Origin: Ecdyonurus torrentis
Lineage: Eukaryota; Arthropoda; Insecta; Ephemeroptera; Heptageniidae
DNA: 64,000 nucleotides
Direction: 5' to 3'
Assembly (NCBI GenBank): GCA_949318235.1
Contig: OX439132.1
Coordinates: 19,980,217-20,044,216, forward strand
Both the position numbers and the translations under genes were made by a program. Positions 40,104 to 53,334 of the stretch are shown here, one piece after another; position 1 is the first letter of the stretch, and the number at the start of each line of letters is the position of its first letter. The notes beneath the pieces are model-generated. The model made no database searches. It was given only the letters and a program-made list of their open reading frames with translations, and had not been told where the DNA came from.

Positions 40104-40546
40104 AGTAACGATAATTAATTATTTTTATATGTATAAATAAACTTAAATTATTTATTTAAAAAAACATAGCTGCTATATTATAAGCTTAAAGGATCTTGAC
40201 TGTAAAAAGACAAGGAAGTAACATCAGAAACAGTTGTGGTATGTTCATGCTACTGTCTACTGTACTTGATTGCAGGATGAGCACCCTGTTTAATATGCAT
40301 CGTATTAAGGTATTGATTGATGCTAACAGGTATATAAGTACGTTTATGGCAAGGAAATATGCGGTTATAAAAGCCAACATTGTTTTCTTTAATATTATTT
40401 CCTTAATTATAATTAAGAATATTAAAATAGTTTAAAACATAGTTTATTATACTGAAATAACGAAATAACTTATTTATTAGTATTATAGTTTTTAGTATAA
40501 AATTTGCACTTACAGTATAATACACCAACATTGTAAAACTTGTTGT

Positions 40547-42606
40547 CCCGAGTAAAATTTTAACGATGACACAACGATGAAATAAGAATGACAAATAAAT
40601 GCGACACAAAGATGAAATAACGATGAAACGTGTCCCATTTCATCGTTATTTCATCGTTAGCCCCATGTTATTTATATGGAGTTAAAAAATAGAAATATTA
40701 GCAAAATGAGCAAAATATTTTCGACGAAATTTCAATGACATAAGTATGAAACAACGATGACATAAGTATGAAACAACGATGGCATAAGTATGACACAACG
40801 ACGACATAAATCAGAAATAATGACGACAAAATTATACTACTAGAAATTATCGATGAAATTTCAATGACATATGTATGAAATAAAGATGACAAAAATTTTC
40901 AGGATAAATTTTAATAATGTAAAAATATGAAATATCGACGACAAACTTTCAAAGTACACCGCGCGACCACCTCGGAGACCTGCCTGTTAATAAAATCTAG
41001 TGCCTGCCTATATACCAAATGCTACCTGCCTAACATGAAATTTTATATACGGGGTTGGAGTTTTCTTCTTTAGTGTAGAGTCGCTCGCATTATATTATAT
41101 AAAAAAGCTTTCCAAACTCTGTAACCCAGCAATTTTTAAGTCTCACTTGAAACTTGTTTTGCAGATTTCTTAATAAATTTGTAATCAAGTGAATACTTTT
41201 ATGCAAATCTAAGTCAGAAAACACAATAAATCGTCATTTTTGCAGTAAATTACATATTTTATAAATAATTAAAACTTTTATTACCTGCCCTAAAAAGTAT
41301 CAAAACCTCCGAAACAAACGAAAAAATAGGTATTAATTCTTGACTTTGATTTTTTTTTTTCAAGTCTACCGGAAAAAGCTACTATATTACATTGCACTAC
41401 CACAAAGATTTTGTACAGGATTCTAATCATAATATGTATTTATCAAATATATTGCTTGTATTGAATATTAATTAAACGCAACAATGTATTTGCAATATTT
41501 AATAATTTTTTTTATGCATTATTTTATGCATTAAAAAAATGCTATATAAGTGATTATAATAATTGTCAGTTTTGGCACTAAATTATTACTTTCCATTTAT
41601 TTATGCAATACTAAATTTTGAATTGTTTGAAACATATTAATAATATATTTTTTTAAATGTTCTTTTAATGCTTGCAATTAATTTGCCTTATCGTACGCGT
41701 GTTAAGAAATATATAACAATAAAAATTCTATCAATTTAACAATTTTTGTTACGTTTATAGAGTTAATAATAAGCACATTGACTATATTTAAAGCTGATTT
41801 AGATTGGCATAATTTTTAGTAAAATATTAAATTTCGTTACACTAATAACTAATATAACTAATATAAAATAATTATTTTATATTTTTACAATATTGAAAAA
41901 TACACACTCCGAAACCGTTTAGCATGCATTTTTGCACATAGGAAAAAAAATCTAATTATGTCGGTAGTAATTTTAATCAAACACGTTATATTAATATAGA
42001 TTAATTATTTAGTTATACATAATGATATTTTTCTATCAATCTACCAGCTAAAACAGAAAATTCGATGACTTAAAGACGACATAACGACGACATGAAATTT
42101 TTTGTTTTTACAAAAATGAAATAAGTATGACAGCAAAAAATTATTGATGAAATAACGATGGCAGTTTTATTTTTCAAAAACCTAAATGCGACACAACGAC
42201 GACAACGATTAAAATTCAATATGTATGAAATAACGATGGCACGAAAAAATAATAATTTAAATTATTATTTCTTCGTGCCATCGTTATTTCATACATATTG
42301 AATTTTAATCATTGTCGTCGTTGTGTCGCATTTAGGTTTTTGAAAAATAAAACTGCCATCGTTATTTCATCAATAATTTTTTGCTGTCATACTTATTTCA
42401 TTTTTGTAAAAACAAAAAATTTCATGTCGTCGTTATGTCGTCTTTTTGTCATCGAAATTTCATTGTTAGACATTTTTAAAAAATTATTTTTGTGACTTTG
42501 TCATACTTTGTCTTCATTAAATCGCAGTTGTGTCATCGTTATGGGACATTTCATTGAAATTTCATTGAAAAATCATAGAATTGTCATACTTAGCGTTCTA
42601 CTCGGG
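40547..42606. mobile_element. Foldback-type element built of short repeats (FB/Galileo-like)
   Basis: Begins CCCGAGTAAAA and ends in the inverse of CCCGAGTAGAA. The left 400 bp and right 550 bp are made of variations on a short word such as AACGATGACATAAGTATGAA. A near-perfect palindrome with arms of about 200 bp spans 42061-42465; a smaller hairpin lies at 40607-40660. The 1.1-kb middle is AT-rich with no transposase. Long inverted ends made of short repeats resemble Drosophila Foldback/Galileo elements. No target duplication could be fixed. Confidence 0.7.
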
Positions 42607-42904
42607 GTGTCTCTTATTATAGATTTTTGTTTAAACTAAATTGTTTTTATCACATTATTGTATATGAAAGGTAAATATATTAATTTTTATAGATAGAAAA
42701 ATATTGAATTTTTGTTTAATAAAATTGTACAGCTTTTTTTTCGCCGTGTTTTTGCTGTTTTAATTACAAAAAAAAAAAAAACAGAAAACAGAAAACATGC
42801 TTAAATTGTAATTATAAATAAATAATTCCAGTAAAAATCACCAGAGGTTAAATTTAATTTATTTTACATTAACTACATTAAATTATTAACATGAGGAGAT
42901 TATT

Positions 42905-43015
42905 TTGGTCCGCTTGGCTAGTTTGGTTAGCTGAGACAGTTCAGGGAAAATTGTATGGTCTAATCCCCGATGTGGTATTTGATTTTATGAACAAGTTGAC
43001 AATTTCACCCTAGGG
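42905..43015 (+). mobile_element. Possible tRNA-derived SINE head
   Basis: TTGGCTAGTTTGGTTAGC fits an A box and GGTCTAATCCCCG is a diverged B box about 40 bp downstream, in the correct order. No clear body or tail follows, so it is probably a fragment. Confidence 0.35.
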
Positions 43016-43530
43016 AGAGCGAAAAAAAAAACGTAATGCTGTGAAATTTTATCTCTTACGATGCTTTGCCATAGAAAAGTTATTAGGCTTAAGGTAATCA
43101 TAAAACGTCAAGTTAAATATAATTTAGAGCATTTTTTTTATATGTATAAATTGAAAAGTTTATTTTATAGTGATAACGTTATTTTACTACATTCATTTTT
43201 AAATAAAATAATATTATTTACTCTAAAAATAGGAATTTTCTTTATTGTCCTGCGTATTTTATGTATCTTTATGTAAACATGGTGAACGTAAAATTTTAGT
43301 TCTATACGTCGTATATGTAAATTAAGGCTTGTACTAAGATTTTAAATTTGTTTCTAAATATTGATTAATTTAATATACTTTACTTCATTTAAATACTAAT
43401 TAGTTCATAAGAAAATAATGGTCACGTCTTCAGCAATCTTCAAGATCATTTACAAATATTATTATTGAAAAATTATAATTATTTTGAGCTAATTAATTTG
43501 AATAACATTGGTTGTGTTTCATCCAAACAC

Positions 43531-43846
43531 TTAAAGGCGTAGAACACCTTGAACAATAAAGTTGCGTAATATCCTAACATACCTGAAAATCAACGTTGAT
43601 TTGGCCGAAGTCATTGATTTCTAATTTATTTTCCATTCAAAAATTGCCACTGCCGGTCACTGAAGTCACAGCTCGCCTGATCCACGCGCAAGTAAACCGG
43701 GCGAGCTGTGACGTCAGTGACCGGCAGCAGCATTTTGTGAATGGAAAATAAATTAGAAATCAATGACTCCGGCTAAATCAACGTTGATTTTCAGGTTTGT
43801 TAGGATATTACGCAACTTTTTTGTTCAAGGTGTTCTACGCCTTTAA
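43531..43846. mobile_element. Palindromic TTAA-ended MITE, family A copy 2
   Basis: Same ends and arm sequence as the copy at 29190. The arms are close to perfect, around a loop of about 30 bp. TGACGTCA occurs in the right arm (43709); the left arm has TGAAGTCA. Confidence 0.88.
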
Positions 43847-45406
43847 CTTACCTAAAAGATTTAGTAATTCTAAATGTAGGACTCTATGTAATTTCTAAGT
43901 ATAGTTAGGAATTCTAAAGCCTAGATGACCTAGATCCTTTGACAAATTGTACTCATTATATCAGATGTACGTGAAACGTTTGATTCCATAATGATTTAGC
44001 TTTATGATAGCAAATTTGATAGGCAGTTCTTTTGTTAAATGTTATGTACTGTACGTTATAAATTTCATCGTGATTTCAACTATTCTATTTCAACAAATTC
44101 ATGCAAAAGGTTATTAAAATATAAGATACCCCTTTATTCATCATTAAAAAGAATAATGACAATTTTTACCATTTATATAACGTCTCTTTTTTATATTTTT
44201 GTGCTGAATTTAGACGTCATGAATGTAATATAATGAGTTGTTATTATTATTATTGATTTCAGTAAAAATAACAAAACCTCAAAAATTTACAAAATAATAT
44301 TAACATTACATATTTGTCATTTTCTAACATGGTTTATAAAGTAAAAATTACTAATAACTATATTTCATTTATACAATTTAATTTTGATTTTGTATTTTTA
44401 AAGATGTTCAGAAAATTAATTTGTACTTTTTATTGGTATTAATAAAATTATTATAGCTCTAGCAGTATTTATTTCCTACGTCACAGCTAAACGGAAACCA
44501 GCTATGGTTTCCTTAGGGGACTCTAACCTTCACGATAGGCAATTCACTTCTGCTCATCACATCGTATAGATTGACCTCACCGTCTGATAAATTGTGAAAT
44601 GTTCGGCAGAACTTGTTACTTAATCTATAACAGCATCTTATATAATAATGTTGCTTTTGTTCCTTTATAATGTTAAAATTAACACATTATGTTACTTTAT
44701 TAACATTGAAAATCTAAGTGAATAATGAAAATCTTATTAAAAAAATTTGTATTTTCGTCAGCGCATATTACTTCCCGAGGTCAAAATATAAAGCTGCTTG
44801 GGTTGCGTGAGCTACATGAAGTTTACAATAATACTTCGTACCATAGGTATATACGTATATTATGTCTATGCTTCGTACCCTAGAAAACTTACAAACTTTG
44901 AAAACGTACGTATATGTATATAATATTATATTAGGTGAAGGAAAAGTTAAAACTTTATATTGTGTTTGTAACAACTCTTTTTAAAGGCGGTGTAAAAGCA
45001 GTGTTTCACCTTTAAGACTCAAGAACCAGAAATTTGTGACAAAATAAAAATAAAAACTTTAAAAAAGAAAGAAAAGTAAAAAATAAAGTTTAACTTACCC
45101 TAGAGCATAACTACGAGCATAAAATTCTAGCGTGAAAATGCGTTGCACCGATTTTCAACCCTAATGGGGGAAACAAAAAATATATAAAAAGCTAGCAAAC
45201 TCTACTATAATTAATTAATCAATCGATTCTTGGTTCTCTTTTCAACAAGAAAATTAAGTTTTTGAGTGGTTTCCTCAGTTTAGTTCTATTTTTGTACTTT
45301 ATTTTTGTCTCGTATAGAAATTGATAAAAGATGTAATAATGAAATTTTATGATACAATTTTTTCATTAATATGGAAACGCATGGGCTCCAAAGTAAATAT
45401 TGATTG

Positions 45407-45410
<4 letters not shown>

Positions 45411-45468
<58 letters not shown>
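45411..45468. repeat. (TA)n microsatellite
   Basis: Perfect TA tract of 58 bp. Confidence 0.95.
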
Positions 45469-45471
<3 letters not shown>

Positions 45472-45668
45472 TAACCATGGGTCAAAATATATCTACTTTT
45501 TTCCCCAATCATAACTTGACTATTTTCAAGTAAATGCATTAAAAGCTTCATAAAATTAACATTTTGTATTATTGTATTATTTTCTCTAGCGTACTGTAGT
45601 GTATATTATACATTTTATTATTTTAAAAGAGTTTTATGTAACAAAATATTTAAAATGTTAACAATACT

Positions 45669-45692
45669 TTATATATATATATATATATATAT
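45669..45692. repeat. Short (TA)n tract
   Basis: 24 bp of TA. Confidence 0.9.
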
Positions 45693-46019
45693 GTATTTTT
45701 AGTTGTATTTTTTCAAAAAAGAAAAAAAATGTAGTATAATACCTAAAAAAAAAAATTGTATAATAAACATTAACATAATTCATAATAATTAGTTGCTGAC
45801 AGTTTAAACAGTGCAAAATTAATAATAATAATTTTTATTTTATTGCTTACTAAAAATTTCAAAGAAAGTTGCACAAACTTTGTTGTGGTATTGCTATTTC
45901 AGATCGAACAAGATAGATAGAGTTCGAAACATCACATAGATAACTTAGAGATAAATAGCAATATACGCACACTACACTTCTCCCAATAATCAATCTTATA
46001 TAATAAATAGCTATAGCAC

Positions 46020-46045
46020 GTATGTACTGTACGTACAGTACATAC
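46020..46045. repeat. Perfect 26-bp palindrome
   Basis: GTATGTACTGTAC followed by its exact reverse complement, with no loop. It is made of GTAC/TGTAC words. Could be a protein-binding or cruciform site, or simply chance. Confidence 0.8.
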
Positions 46046-46842
46046 ATTTAAAATAAATAAAAGTTTATATTTATGGTGAGGGTAGAACATGAATAAAATG
46101 TCCTCTGACAGACAATATTTATACTGTCCCCATGTTTAAATGGACATGAATATATGTATGACTATTATTATCATAACAATATAATTGAACTAAATAAAAT
46201 ATACACTTCAATTTAAACAAAACATCTCAATACCATTCCCCAAGGTATGTTTTTTTTTGTTTTTGTTATATATAATTGCTCTAGTTTTTTGTTAAATGGA
46301 CTACTTTGAGCTGTCTAAATGTTAACATGCACAAATTGGATAAATGAGGACGTGCTCTATATTTTAATGTCATGTGATAAATAAATGTCAATGAGTGTTC
46401 ATCACAGTAGCTGTCAAAATCAAGTAATGACCACTTTTTTTCTCCCAATATTGGTCGATATATTTGTCATTATATTTTTATATAAAATTTAATATATTTA
46501 TTGAAGTTTACATATTTGTATTGTATGTATAAAACATTTGTCTTTTTTATTTTTATTATTATAATTCTTATAGTTTTTATTATTATGCCGAGAAACCAAA
46601 TTAATAGAATATTACATGGAACTTAAATTGACTCGAGTTTTTTTAAAAGAAATAGTATTAGAAACTTACGTCACTAATCAATTTTATAACTTGCTTTAGT
46701 AACTGATTAGTGACACGCTTGTATCACCTATCATAATACCATATATTGAACTTGTTACAAAATTTTAGAAGTGTATTAAGACTTCTTCAAAATGTTTTAT
46801 TTGAAAATTATTTAAAATAAAACAGTTTCTTCGTAAATTAAA

Positions 46843-46851
46843 TTCTCTCTC

Positions 46852-46917
<66 letters not shown>

Positions 46918-46920
46918 TCC
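46843..46920. repeat. (CT)n microsatellite with imperfect ends
   Basis: Core of about 52 bp of CT (46856-46907) with CTCTTTTCC and CCCTCTCTTTCC shoulders. Confidence 0.95.
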
Positions 46921-47286
46921 AAGGCTAAAATTATACATTTTTCATACGTGCACACATTAAATATGCACAATCTTATAAACTATTCAAAATAAATTAGCTT
47001 TTCATATCAAGGGTAAACAGAAAACATGAACATCTAGTGTTTTAATGTAGTATCATACAAACACAATACGTATTCACATAAAATGGTACGTCATTTCCAT
47101 AGAGAATAGAATATACGTAAGTAAATATGGAAAAAATAATTAATATTTGTAAGGAAAAATATACTATTAATGACAGGTTCTAAAATCTTATCAATTTCAA
47201 TAGCAAAATGTTAACTTTGAATAGGTATTGATTACTATACAATGTCACTTAATCTACAAGTGGATAAAACTAAATATACGTAATAA

Positions 47287-47599
47287 TTAAAGATGTAGAA
47301 CACCTTAAAAAAACATGTTTAATATCCTAACATACCTAAATATCAACGTTGATTTTGCGAAAGTCATTGATTTCTAATTTATTTTCTATTCGCAAAATGC
47401 CACTGGCGGTCACTGACGTCACAGTTCGCCCGGTTTACGCGCGTGAAAAACAAGCAAGCTGTGACGTCAGTGACCCCCAATGGCATTTTGTGAATGGAAA
47501 ATAAATTAGAAATCAATGACTTTCGCAAAATCAACGTTGATTTTCAGGTTTGTTAGGATATTACACAACTTTTTTGTTCAAGGTGTTCTACGCCTTTAA
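47287..47599. mobile_element. Palindromic TTAA-ended MITE, family A copy 3
   Basis: Ends TTAAAGATGTAGAACACC and CTACGCCTTTAA. TGACGTCA is present in both arms (47414, 47462). Otherwise like the copy at 43531. Confidence 0.88.
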
Positions 47600-47694
47600 C
47601 ATTTATGCACAACATTGTAAGTTATGCTATATTATACAGCGGTTATACTACAAAGCAAAGCATAACAGTTATAAGTTATTCATAATAATTACTC

Positions 47695-47835
47695 ATGTTA
47701 TTCCAAAATAGCAACATTTGTGCTCTAGAATAACATAATTTTTCAATACAGCATAAATGTAAGTGGTATGTTTCTGAAATAAAATTAGTATTATGAAATT
47801 ACGTAATTTGTTTTCCGTGTAGATAAGACAATGTT
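47695..47835 (+). repeat. Dispersed AT-rich repeat, copy 2
   Basis: Second copy of the repeat at 14568-14680. A following segment near 47880-47925 (CTTACCTATTGCAATTTACA) also resembles 37790-37830, so the family may be longer than the matched core. Confidence 0.45.
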
Positions 47836-48653
47836 TTATCTGCATTAGGTATTATTGTATTATATTTAAACCTGTTTCAGGCTAATGCTTACCTATTGCA
47901 ATTTACAGTATTTATATGTCAATATTATGAGTATTTATTTCCGTGCTTACCTAACATAAGATATAACATGCTGATACAACAATGCACCTAATGCATAAAA
48001 CATCATAATGCATTTGAGATTTATTTCTATACTGCATTAATATTATGGCAAAACAAACATAACATGTTTATAAGTTATAAGGATGTTAATGTCGTTCCTA
48101 CTTATTTCATCATACACATGAATATTTATTTTATTATTTTTACATGCAATTTCCTTAAAAGGTCTTCTATTTTCTTAAAGTGAGATGTTTTGTCCTTGAA
48201 TGTTTAATATACAACTAACGTAACTGTGTTAACATTACAGTAAATTTGTTTGTTTTAACTTCTAATATAATTATACATATAAGGGTGTTATATTTTAGAA
48301 TGTAACTACTCAAAGTAATAAGAAGCATTAAAATTGTTTTTCTCTTTCTAAATATATGAGTTGATAAACTAGCAATGTCATATTTAATTCTAAAAGACTT
48401 TAACATTGAGATTTAATTATATTTATTTTATAGACTACTTATTATTAGTACGAAATTATTTTTTAGAGAACTTTTTTGTATTTATATGTAATATTTTAAA
48501 TTTAATTTTTAAATATGAGAGCGAGAGCTCACATTTGATCTACAAAATGTTATTAAAAATTATAAAAATGAATATCAACCACAAAAAATTCTAGTTCTAA
48601 TTATTACATGAATTATTATATCTGAATTAATTGTCATATTCATTCTGTTTCAG

Positions 48654-48734
48654 TTACGCGAATGGTGAGACTCGAACCGTGTGTTACATGGCTTGGCCGG
48701 ACGGAAGATATCCAACTTCCATGCAAGAATACGT
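48654..48734 (+). CDS. TkR: Tachykinin receptor exon: extracellular loop 2
   Basis: This 81-nt exon is too short to show as a long open frame. It sits between TTCTGTTTCAG (ending 48653) and GTAAGT (48735). The first T completes Ile116; residues 117-142 follow, and GT begins Val143. It encodes YANGETRTVC then WPDGRYPTSM. Cys126 is the loop-2 cysteine expected to pair with Cys46 at the top of TM3, and the WPDGRYP stretch is a strong tachykinin-receptor signature close to the peptide-binding pocket. Both boundaries are phase 2, matching the neighbouring exons. Without this exon the flanking exons would still join in frame (81 = 27 x 3), so skipping would delete most of loop 2 without a frameshift; no sign that this happens was seen. 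Confidence 0.94.
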
Positions 48735-48841
48735 GTAAGTAATACAAAGGTTTTTTTTCTTCGTATCAATTTAATTATTTTATACAGTGACACAAAATAA
48801 ACTGAAAAATAATTCTTCGTAGGTGTCAAATTTTGAAAATA

Positions 48842-48919
48842 ACTTTTTTTTTCTGCGTTTTTTTTTTCTGCGTTTTTTTTTTTTTCTGCGTTTTTTTTTT
48901 TTTTTTTTTTTTTTTTTTA
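48842..48919. repeat. T-tract array with CTGCG spacers
   Basis: Three units of T-run plus CTGCG, then 29 T. Looks like a small tandem duplication of a T-rich unit. Confidence 0.85.
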
Positions 48920-50147
48920 GTGAAAAGGATGGGTAAAACTTTCATTAACACTTTTAATATTTGATATACTAATAATTTTTTTGTTCAATACACTATACAA
49001 TTAAAATTGTGTTGTTGATGAATGATAATATTGATAAAACTATAATACAATCTCTCTCTCTTGAGTAATATTTTTGAATTCATTTGTTTATAGTTTAACA
49101 GTAATTTTTATACTTAATAAAATTCTAATGAGAAAAAATATATATTGAATTAATATTACGTATTCAAGCATGAATTTTTTAGATATTCTAATTATTCGTA
49201 ATTACGTCACAAAATTTTTTTATATATATTTTATGACAGGTATTGAGCTACCTGAGTGGTGTCTAGCTAGTCAATGTAAAGCTCTAATATTATTATAAAC
49301 ATAAATCAAACTAACAAAGTAAGTGAATATAGGTCAAATTAGCCTTTATATTTGTCGTTTCATTATGTCCAGTTTAAAATTTATTATCATGCAAGCTTTT
49401 ATTATTACATAATTTTGCAATATTTTGTCCAAAATAATATTACATTGTATACTAAAATATGATAAGACTTCCTGGACGTACTTAAAAAATCATATAACCT
49501 TTGTGATATTAAAAACATATTTTTTCCTTGTTCGTTAGTAACTTTTTTATTGCTATAATAACATCACTTTCATACCTACAGTATAGCCAGAAAAATATTA
49601 ATTTTGTCCTACTATTTGAATGACTTTGTATACTTGCCTTCTGATTTTTTTTATACAATATTTGAGAGCATATTAACTTTCAACGGCAAATGTCAAACTT
49701 TGCTTTTTCTCTCCCCCTTTACACTTTGAAATTTCCTGGTATACATACACAAATATAACTCATAAATGAACTATAAACAAGTTTCAAGATTCGCTGTACT
49801 TTAAAGCAAAATTTTCCTTTCCTATCAAATCAAGACATGAGATGATCTTCTCACAGATCCCTAAACCTTTCGGAAGCCTCACAAATTGGGGGAAAAAATT
49901 ATAAGGTAGACAACATGCTTTACAATGACCAATGTATTGTATTCTGGTAAAGGTGACATCATACCCAAACTTGTCTACTGTACAAAAAATATATTATTCG
50001 CAGTTTGAAGAGCCATAACAAATCCCATCTTATCATATTTTTTTTTATCGGTTTGTTTTTAAGGCAGTAGCCTTCAAGCTTTATATTTCCTCATGTTTAT
50101 CTTAGAAATTGATAGTATAATATATATTTATATATATATTTTACATA

Positions 50148-51401
50148 TGTTAGCATCAAAACCCGAAATCGACCCAAACTAGGTATTTTTGCTTATTTCG
50201 GCTTTTGGTTCGTCGCTTTTTGCCAAAACCCGGAATGCCAGTTTATTTCGGCTTTTGGTCATGAAAATTTTATCCATACTAGTTTTGAATATTTCGCAAA
50301 AAGAAAACCCCGGTGTAAACATTTATATCTAGTTTTGGTCTTTGAATTTTGACCAGAACTAGTTGTGGTCAAAATCAAAAAATCAAAAGCCGAAAATGAA
50401 CCAACTCAGTTATTTGCTATAAGAATAAGAGAGTGAGAAGAGAGAGAGAGAGATAACACGACACGTTAAATAAAAAAAGTAAAAATATTTATTTTAATTT
50501 ATAATAAGAGTGATATACTATATTATGACTACTTTCCCTTATATTGGTTCAAAGTTCAAGTCCACCTTACTTTATCCAGTGATAACGATTTATTTTAAAA
50601 TATTTCTTGTGCGTATATTCAGTTGAATGTTTGCCTCTGTGCTGAAAACAAAGTTTATAATTTCATAATATTCGTTAGAAACAGGATAAGAAAGTGTTTG
50701 AATTTGAAAAGTTCACAACACACGTATATTGTTGGTGCGCAAATTATAAGTAAACATGTTGGGGGGGGGGGGGTTATATAGTTATAAATAGCTCTTAATT
50801 TACATTTAATTGTAAGTAGCCCCTTAAAATAATAATAATATACTATTAATGAATGGACCACTTGCAGTAAAATGTTTGTCAAGGGAAAATGTGTTGTTGT
50901 TTTTATATAAGAAATGCATCAAGAAAAGTTCAAATTATTCTTTTAAAAAGTTCACTAACTATCGCAAGTGGAAGTGGTCCATTGCTAAGTCAAACAATAC
51001 GTTTATTTTTCGTATTGTCTCAATTTATATTCCGTATCTAGCCATAAGATTTGAAGAATATAGTTTGCGCATTCTAATCAAATTAATCTTTCAGACCATA
51101 TATTTTGCATTTCAAGTCAAATAATACAATATATTGTTTTAACGCCTCAATTATAATACCAAAACATCATGCATTTATAATATAATTATAGTCTTTTATC
51201 ATTGCATAAAATTCTGAGTTGAGAAATGTTCATTTTCGGATTTTGATTTTTCTATTTTGATTACAACTAGTTCTGGTCAAAATTTCATGACCAAAAGCCG
51301 AAATAAACTGGCATTCCGGGTTTTGGCAGAAAGCGACGAACCAAAAGCCGAAATAAGCAAAAATACCTAGTTTGGGTTGATTTCGGGTTTTGATGCTAAC
51401 A
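50148..51401. mobile_element. 1.25-kb TIR element flanked by TA
   Basis: Starts TGTTAGCATCAAAACCCGAA and ends with its inverse; the inverted repeats run about 130 bp (TTATTTCGGCTTTTGGT, GGAATGCCAGTTTATTTC blocks). TA lies directly outside both ends. A 91-codon frame (50849-51124) inside is Lys/Ile/Phe-rich and not a recognised transposase. A smaller inverted pair (TGGACCACTTGC and its inverse, about 50854 and 50965-50982) lies in the middle, next to a G13 run at 50761. Non-autonomous Tc1/mariner-like by its TA flank, which is inference. Confidence 0.7.
50761..50773. repeat. G13 run
   Basis: 13 consecutive G inside the 1.25-kb TIR element, rare in this AT-rich DNA. Confidence 0.9.
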
Positions 51402-51415
51402 TATATCATATATTA

Positions 51416-51423
<8 letters not shown>

Positions 51424-51472
<49 letters not shown>
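51424..51472. repeat. (TA)n microsatellite
   Basis: TA tract just outside the right end of the TIR element ending at 51401. Confidence 0.95.
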
Positions 51473-51476
<4 letters not shown>

Positions 51477-51648
51477 GTGCACTTTATATTATCTGGTTAC
51501 CAAATTATTTAACGTTTTATTTACTTTTTCTTTTGTATATACTTTTTAGACTCAACAGAGAACCTGTTTAATATGTTAAATTATATAGTGTCACTAAATC
51601 GTTATTTTTACATAATGCACTCTTTTGAAGACATAGCAATTACGGTTT

Positions 51649-51656
<8 letters not shown>

Positions 51657-51732
<76 letters not shown>
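51657..51732. repeat. (TA)n microsatellite
   Basis: TA tract of 76 bp after GTGTGTG. Confidence 0.95.
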
Positions 51733-51733
<1 letters not shown>

Positions 51734-52603
51734 GAGGAATTCAATGAGGAAAGTAATGAAATATTAATAAAGAAGTGGAGTATAAATAGTATAATAATAA
51801 TGCTCCGTAAATTTTATCCTTGAGAAATGACGTCATAATATCAGAAAATTAATTAACTAGGTTTAGTTTTTGTTAACAATTCTATGAAACAGACATTATA
51901 ATAAATAAAAAAATAAAAAGCTTTTTTAGTTTAAATATTATATCAACTCGAAATAATTCAAAGTTTTTAAACAGATTTTGACAATCTTGTAATTTTAATA
52001 TTGTGTAAAACATTTTTCTTTTTCAAAAGTCAATGTATAAATTGTCATATTTTCGATATAGTGATACATTTTAATTAGTGTTCCTTTCAATTTACGTTTT
52101 TTATTACTATTTTCTTTTACACTCAAATTTAAGCCTGTTGTAAATAAATACAAATAAGATTTAAATGAATAAAACGTAAATTTTAAGATATTGATGAATA
52201 TATATTTATTTAGACACATAGATATTAATGAAGTATACGCCTTGTGCTTATAAATTATAGTCAAGTTTATTTAATTTTAACGTTTTCATTTACTTTTAAC
52301 TTGTATAAGAAACTTTGAAAACATTATTTATATCAGTTACATTTCACGTCATCAGTTCAATTTCTAACTTATTTTTGAGTGTACGGTAAATAATTTTGAG
52401 TCTGAATATTTTTGTAGGGTCTAATTTTTTTGTGATGTGAAATATTTACACTATTTTAATCAAATTAATGTGATCTTCCTTTTTTATAAGAAAAAAAATT
52501 AAAAGAGAACTTTTAATTAATGGTATATAATAATAATTTATACATATTTATACTATATTATACTCTTATGTATACTTTAATAAAGAAATATATAAATTTA
52601 TAC

Positions 52604-52605
52604 TA

Positions 52606-52639
<34 letters not shown>
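52604..52639. repeat. (TA)n microsatellite
   Basis: 36 bp with one C interruption. Confidence 0.92.
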
Positions 52640-53112
52640 GTGAATAAATGCACTTTTCCTATGGTAAACAATCCAACGAGATAACTTCATTATCTTCAAT
52701 ATAATGTCATTATTATATTGTTGAAAGTTAGCATCGATAAGTAAAGTTGTTGGATGAATATCTCTCATTTCTATTCATTTATTTATTTTTGTAACTTTAT
52801 AAGTATTTTCACTTGAAATAAAAAAAAATACAAAAATATTGAATATAGCACAGATTTAAATTAAATAATAGTAGGGATGCAAAGTCCTTACAACATGATT
52901 TTATTAACTATATGTAAGATATCACTGTATCTTATTTAACATCGTTTGAAATCATTTAAAAATCAATAACAATTTAATGATTTGAACCAGGTGCAAAAAG
53001 TGTAACCAATATTTTATGATTTTAATTCTGAATGTATAAAAATTTATAATATATTATATACATAATTTTCATAATATTAAAAGAGTTTGATGATGTTATT
53101 TATGCTATAGTG

Positions 53113-53212
<100 letters not shown>

Positions 53213-53334
53213 GTATATATTTAAAAAAACTTTTTAAAGAGGAAAAAATGAATCAAAGTAATTTATTAATATCCTGTAATATTTTGGTGATCCATATAAA
53301 ATTAGAGAATAAAATATTATACACAAACCTAAAT

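Larger units (their letters stand above)
39677..48653 (+). other. Receptor intron between TM4 and loop-2 exons (9.0 kb)
   Basis: GT/AG phase-2 intron. It contains a 2-kb foldback element made of short repeats (40547-42606), a tRNA-like SINE head (42905-43015), two palindromic MITEs (43531, 47287), a perfect 26-bp palindrome (46020-46045) and several homopolymer, (TA)n and (CT)n tracts. Confidence 0.9.

Noticed and set aside
40698..40892. Repetitive Ser/Ile/Leu minus frame, possibly a repeat protein
   Set aside because: The repeat word of the foldback element happens to have lengths near multiples of three; it does not stay open through the other arrays of the element.
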